Shown piece by piece: positions 5,787 through 7,465 of a stretch of 7,465 bases of DNA. Positions within the stretch are counted from its first letter, which is position 1. Each line of letters begins with the position of its first letter. Made by a program: the position numbers and the translations under genes. Source of the stretch: Mucilaginibacter sp. (GTDB lineage Bacteria; Bacteroidota; Bacteroidia; Sphingobacteriales; Sphingobacteriaceae). The notes below the pieces were generated by a model. That model did no database searches, had not been told where the DNA came from, and worked only from the letters and a program-made list of their open reading frames with translations. Location of the stretch: contig JAICXZ010000142.1 of the NCBI GenBank assembly GCA_025934475.1, positions 1 to 7,465 of the forward strand. The letters are read 5' to 3'.

Positions 5787-6425
5787 TCATACATCAATCA
5801 ATTTATTTTTTATGGCGTAAAGTACTAACCCTATGCGACTTTTGATTCCCAGCTTGTCGAATAGCTGATCGCGATAGCCGTCAACTGTGCGCGAGCTGAT
5901 GCACATATGCTCGGCAATTTCTTTATAAGTGAGCTCAGTCGCAGCTAGTTTCAGAAACTCGACCTCCCTGCTATTGAGTTTGGCAAGGGTGTAATCGATG
6001 TTGATATTATGCACCAGGTGCTTGGTGACAAATTCGGGATAGTAGATCTCGTTCTGTGATACCTTGAGTAACGCATCTTCAAAATCGCCTGGTTCCGAAT
6101 CTTTCAGCAGATAGCCTTTAACCCCCATCCTCACCATAGTTAATACCTTCTCAGCATCCTCGAACATGGAAAGCACAATGATCTTGATCTCAGGATGATT
6201 AGTGCGAAGCCATTTCGCAGTCGAAATGCCATCCATTTTAGGCATGCTGATATCCAGCAGGATAATGTCGGGTTTGAGTTTGGAGTTGATCTTGCGGATC
6301 ATTTCTTCTCCATCACCTGCTTCAAAAAGGACGCTGTACCTGTGAAAATTATTGAGAAGGTATGCTATGCCACTTCTAAAAAGTTTGTGATCGTCAACGA
6401 GCGCTATTTGGATGGGGTCGTCCAT
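5787..6425 (-). CDS. two-component response regulator, NarL/FixJ (LuxR-type HTH) family
   Basis: A 212-residue DNA-binding regulator. The receiver domain (about 5-120) has the acidic pair D11/D12 (ALVDDHKLF), phospho-acceptor D58 in IILLDISMPKMDG, switch residue S86 in IIVLSMF and K108 in GYLLKDS. The C-terminal LuxR-type HTH (about 147-208) shows LNSREVEFLKLAATELTYKE and the recognition-helix stretch ISSRTVDGYRDQLFDKLGI. All key residues are present, so it should be phosphorylated by a histidine kinase and then bind DNA as a dimer. The partner is almost certainly the kinase upstream on the same strand, although 313 bp separate them. The 5' leader is A/T-rich and holds a candidate -7 box and a possible stem-loop, suggesting separate transcription. 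Target genes cannot be told from this window; the adjacent radical SAM gene is only a positional candidate. Confidence 0.95.
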   Translation of the reverse strand: MDDPIQIALVDDHKLFRSGIAYLLNNFHRYSVLFEAGDGEEMIRKINSKLKPDIILLDISMPKMDGISTAKWLRTNHPEIKIIVLSMFEDAEKVLTMVRMGVKGYLLKDSEPGDFEDALLKVSQNEIYYPEFVTKHLVHNINIDYTLAKLNSREVEFLKLAATELTYKEIAEHMCISSRTVDGYRDQLFDKLGIKSRIGLVLYAIKNKLIDV

Positions 6426-6451
6426 AGGTTTAAAAATTGTTTTAAAGGTTT

Positions 6452-6493
6452 CAGGTATTTAAGTCGCTAACAACCGCATTTAAAATATACCTG
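6452..6493 (-). promoter_or_regulatory. inverted repeat / possible stem-loop in the response regulator leader
   Basis: CAGGTAT (6452-6458) and ATACCTG (6487-6493) are a perfect 7-bp inverted repeat. On the - strand the stem can continue by four T/A pairs (TTAA with TTAA) after a 3-nt bulge, closing a loop of about 17 nt. It lies 26 bp upstream of the regulator ATG, inside the presumed 5' leader. It may be an operator half-site pair or an RNA hairpin. A 7-bp repeat at this distance can also occur by chance. Confidence 0.3.
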
Positions 6494-6543
6494 TTTTTTG
6501 CATAACTAAAAGTTGCTCAGGAAGAACGGACTTTATTATAAAG

Positions 6544-6551
6544 CAAATTTA
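6544..6551 (-). promoter_or_regulatory. candidate Bacteroidota -7 promoter element (TAAATTTG) for the response regulator
   Basis: On the - strand this octamer matches TAnnTTTG exactly. It would start transcription near 6537, giving a leader of about 110 nt before the regulator ATG. No good TTG/TTTG -33 box is seen 19-23 nt upstream, so activity may need an activator or the match may be chance in A/T-rich DNA. Confidence 0.3.
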
Positions 6552-6738
6552 GTAAAACTATATGCGATAGCTTGTTTGTTAAGGTAAATAAAATAGGCCA
6601 AAATTTCCAAAAAATAAAAATGAAAGCTTCAGCGGAATAAAAACGGTGAAGTTTGCTTAAAAGTAAAGGAATAGCGCAAGGATTAAAACGGTCGGCCGGC
6701 GCACCGGATTGATATCGTGGTTGCGAATCCTCCTACTG

Positions 6739-7465
6739 TCAGGTGAGTTTCATTTCAGGAGTTGCCACGGCAATAGTTACGGTACAACCCTCCCCGGGTG
6801 CGCTGGCGATAACTGCTTTGCCATCAATCATAACGGCGCGATTTTCGATGTTGCGCAAACCAGAACCGCTTTTATTATCGAGTGCTGCTGGCGTGAATCC
6901 CGAGCCATCGTCGCGAAGGATCAAAACAAATTCTTTTGGATTGTATTGAGCATCAATGTATATGTTCCTTGCGCCTGAGTGCTTTAATGCGTTATTGATG
7001 CTTTCCTGCAATATCCTGAAAAGTACAAGTTCCCGCTGCTCACCTAGTGAGTAAGTCTCGCCATTTTTTGAAAAGTGCACGTCGATAACATCACTTTTAT
7101 TCATTCGCTCAACCTCTTTTTCGATGGTTCTGGACAATCCCATCGATTTTATATGCTCAAAACTCATGCTTTTTGAAAGGTCGCGAAGGTCATTAATGGT
7201 CTGCGACAGCAATTCTCGGGTCTCGTTGAGCTTCATTTTTCGACCCTCTTCTAGCGAATTTCCGAAGGTGCCTAAAGTAAGTTTGATAAATGATAGTACC
7301 TGGGTAACGTTATCGTGTATCTCTTTGCTGATATTTTCCAGCGTTTGTTCCTGGATCTCGATCTGGGTTTTAAGTATTTCCTGGCGAAAGAAGGCTTCCC
7401 GTTCCTCCTGTTCTTTTTTATTTTTTAACTGGCGGCTGCGATATAATATGACGAAATAGATAACA
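6739..7465 (-). CDS. sensor histidine kinase, C-terminal part (partial, 5' end beyond the window)
   Basis: The frame is open from the window's right edge to the TGA at 6741-6739, giving 241 visible residues; the internal Met at 7236 is not the real start. In order: the end of a probable membrane helix (VIYFVILY) followed by basic residues, a charged coiled-coil linker (about 11-45), a HisKA_3-like dimerisation box with the phospho-acceptor His50 in SKEIHDNVTQVL (codon 7317-7315), then a HATPase_c domain with N-box LQESINNALKHS (about 152-163), G1 box DDGSGF and G2 box GSGLRNIENRA. It resembles the membrane-anchored NarX-like kinases common in Bacteroidota, often with TPR or 7TMR-DISM sensor regions; the sensor part is not visible here. 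It should autophosphorylate and pass the phosphate to the NarL-type regulator encoded next on the same strand. Confidence 0.93.
   Translation of the reverse strand, partial: VIYFVILYRSRQLKNKKEQEEREAFFRQEILKTQIEIQEQTLENISKEIHDNVTQVLSFIKLTLGTFGNSLEEGRKMKLNETRELLSQTINDLRDLSKSMSFEHIKSMGLSRTIEKEVERMNKSDVIDVHFSKNGETYSLGEQRELVLFRILQESINNALKHSGARNIYIDAQYNPKEFVLILRDDGSGFTPAALDNKSGSGLRNIENRAVMIDGKAVIASAPGEGCTVTIAVATPEMKLT

Larger units (their letters stand above)
6426..6738. other. A/T-rich 313-bp intergenic region between kinase and response regulator
   Basis: No convincing ORF, tRNA or other RNA gene is seen on either strand. The stretch is strongly A/T-rich at 6426-6680, with a short G/C-rich patch at 6689-6706 just after the kinase stop. 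Besides the leader inverted repeat and the -7 candidate listed separately, I see no repeat family or mobile-element trace. Its length is unusual for a kinase/regulator pair, which typically overlap or lie within a few dozen bases. Confidence 0.6.

Noticed and set aside
6689..6710. G/C-rich patch followed by T's on the - strand, considered as terminator of the kinase gene
   Set aside because: The CGGT/ACCG outer stem is only 4 bp with mismatches inside and a loop that cannot close; too weak to list as a terminator.
7124..7459. + strand open frame (111 codons) opposite the histidine kinase
   Set aside because: It is antisense to the kinase dimerisation and linker region, where the - frame shows the H-box and N-box.
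1..7465. A new multi-gene defence, mobile or biosynthetic system
   Set aside because: All larger genes fall into common families with ordinary spacing. There are no transposase, integrase, toxin-antitoxin or nuclease/helicase clusters, att-like direct repeats or compositional islands visible by eye.

Overview
The window looks like chromosomal DNA of a Bacteroidota bacterium, most likely of the Sphingobacteriaceae type (Mucilaginibacter/Pedobacter-like). This is inferred from protein family make-up, A/T-rich leaders without clear Shine-Dalgarno sequences, matches to the Bacteroidota -7 promoter motif TAnnTTTG, and degenerate 'TCTCTGCG/TCTTTGCG' and 'ATTCGTG' intergenic repeats. No database search was possible, so the genus is a guess.

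Layout. The left half (1-4228) reads on the + strand. It holds a possible tail of an upstream gene (2-49), a TM2-domain membrane protein (93-458), a DUF2905 mini membrane protein (465-689), a carbon-nitrogen hydrolase (811-1770) with a palindromic intergenic repeat on each side, and a Nif3-like metal protein (1842-2939) that overlaps by one base a coiled-coil zinc-ribbon protein (2939-3682). A strong intrinsic terminator follows (3706-3732), then a two-TM membrane protein of unknown function (3755-4228). The right half reads on the - strand. From right to left it holds the C-terminal part of a sensor histidine kinase running off the edge (6739-7465), a 313-bp A/T-rich gap, a NarL/FixJ-type response regulator (5787-6425), an SplB-like/PA0069-family radical SAM protein (4684-5754) and a small putative lipoprotein (4241-4615). 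The two halves converge at 4229-4240.

How the genes relate. The kinase and regulator very likely form a two-component pair, but the regulator has its own long leader with a candidate promoter and a hairpin, so it may be transcribed separately. Nif3 and the zinc-ribbon protein are translationally coupled and end at a shared terminator, making them the clearest operon. TM2 and DUF2905 are 6 bp apart and probably cotranscribed. The other genes are loosely spaced and show no common pathway.

This is mostly ordinary core or housekeeping sequence. I found no mobile element, CRISPR array, tRNA, rRNA, defence system or plausible new multi-gene system. The most interesting points are the two unrelated palindromic repeats flanking the hydrolase gene, the Nif3/zinc-ribbon coupling, and two perfect small inverted repeats around the response regulator.
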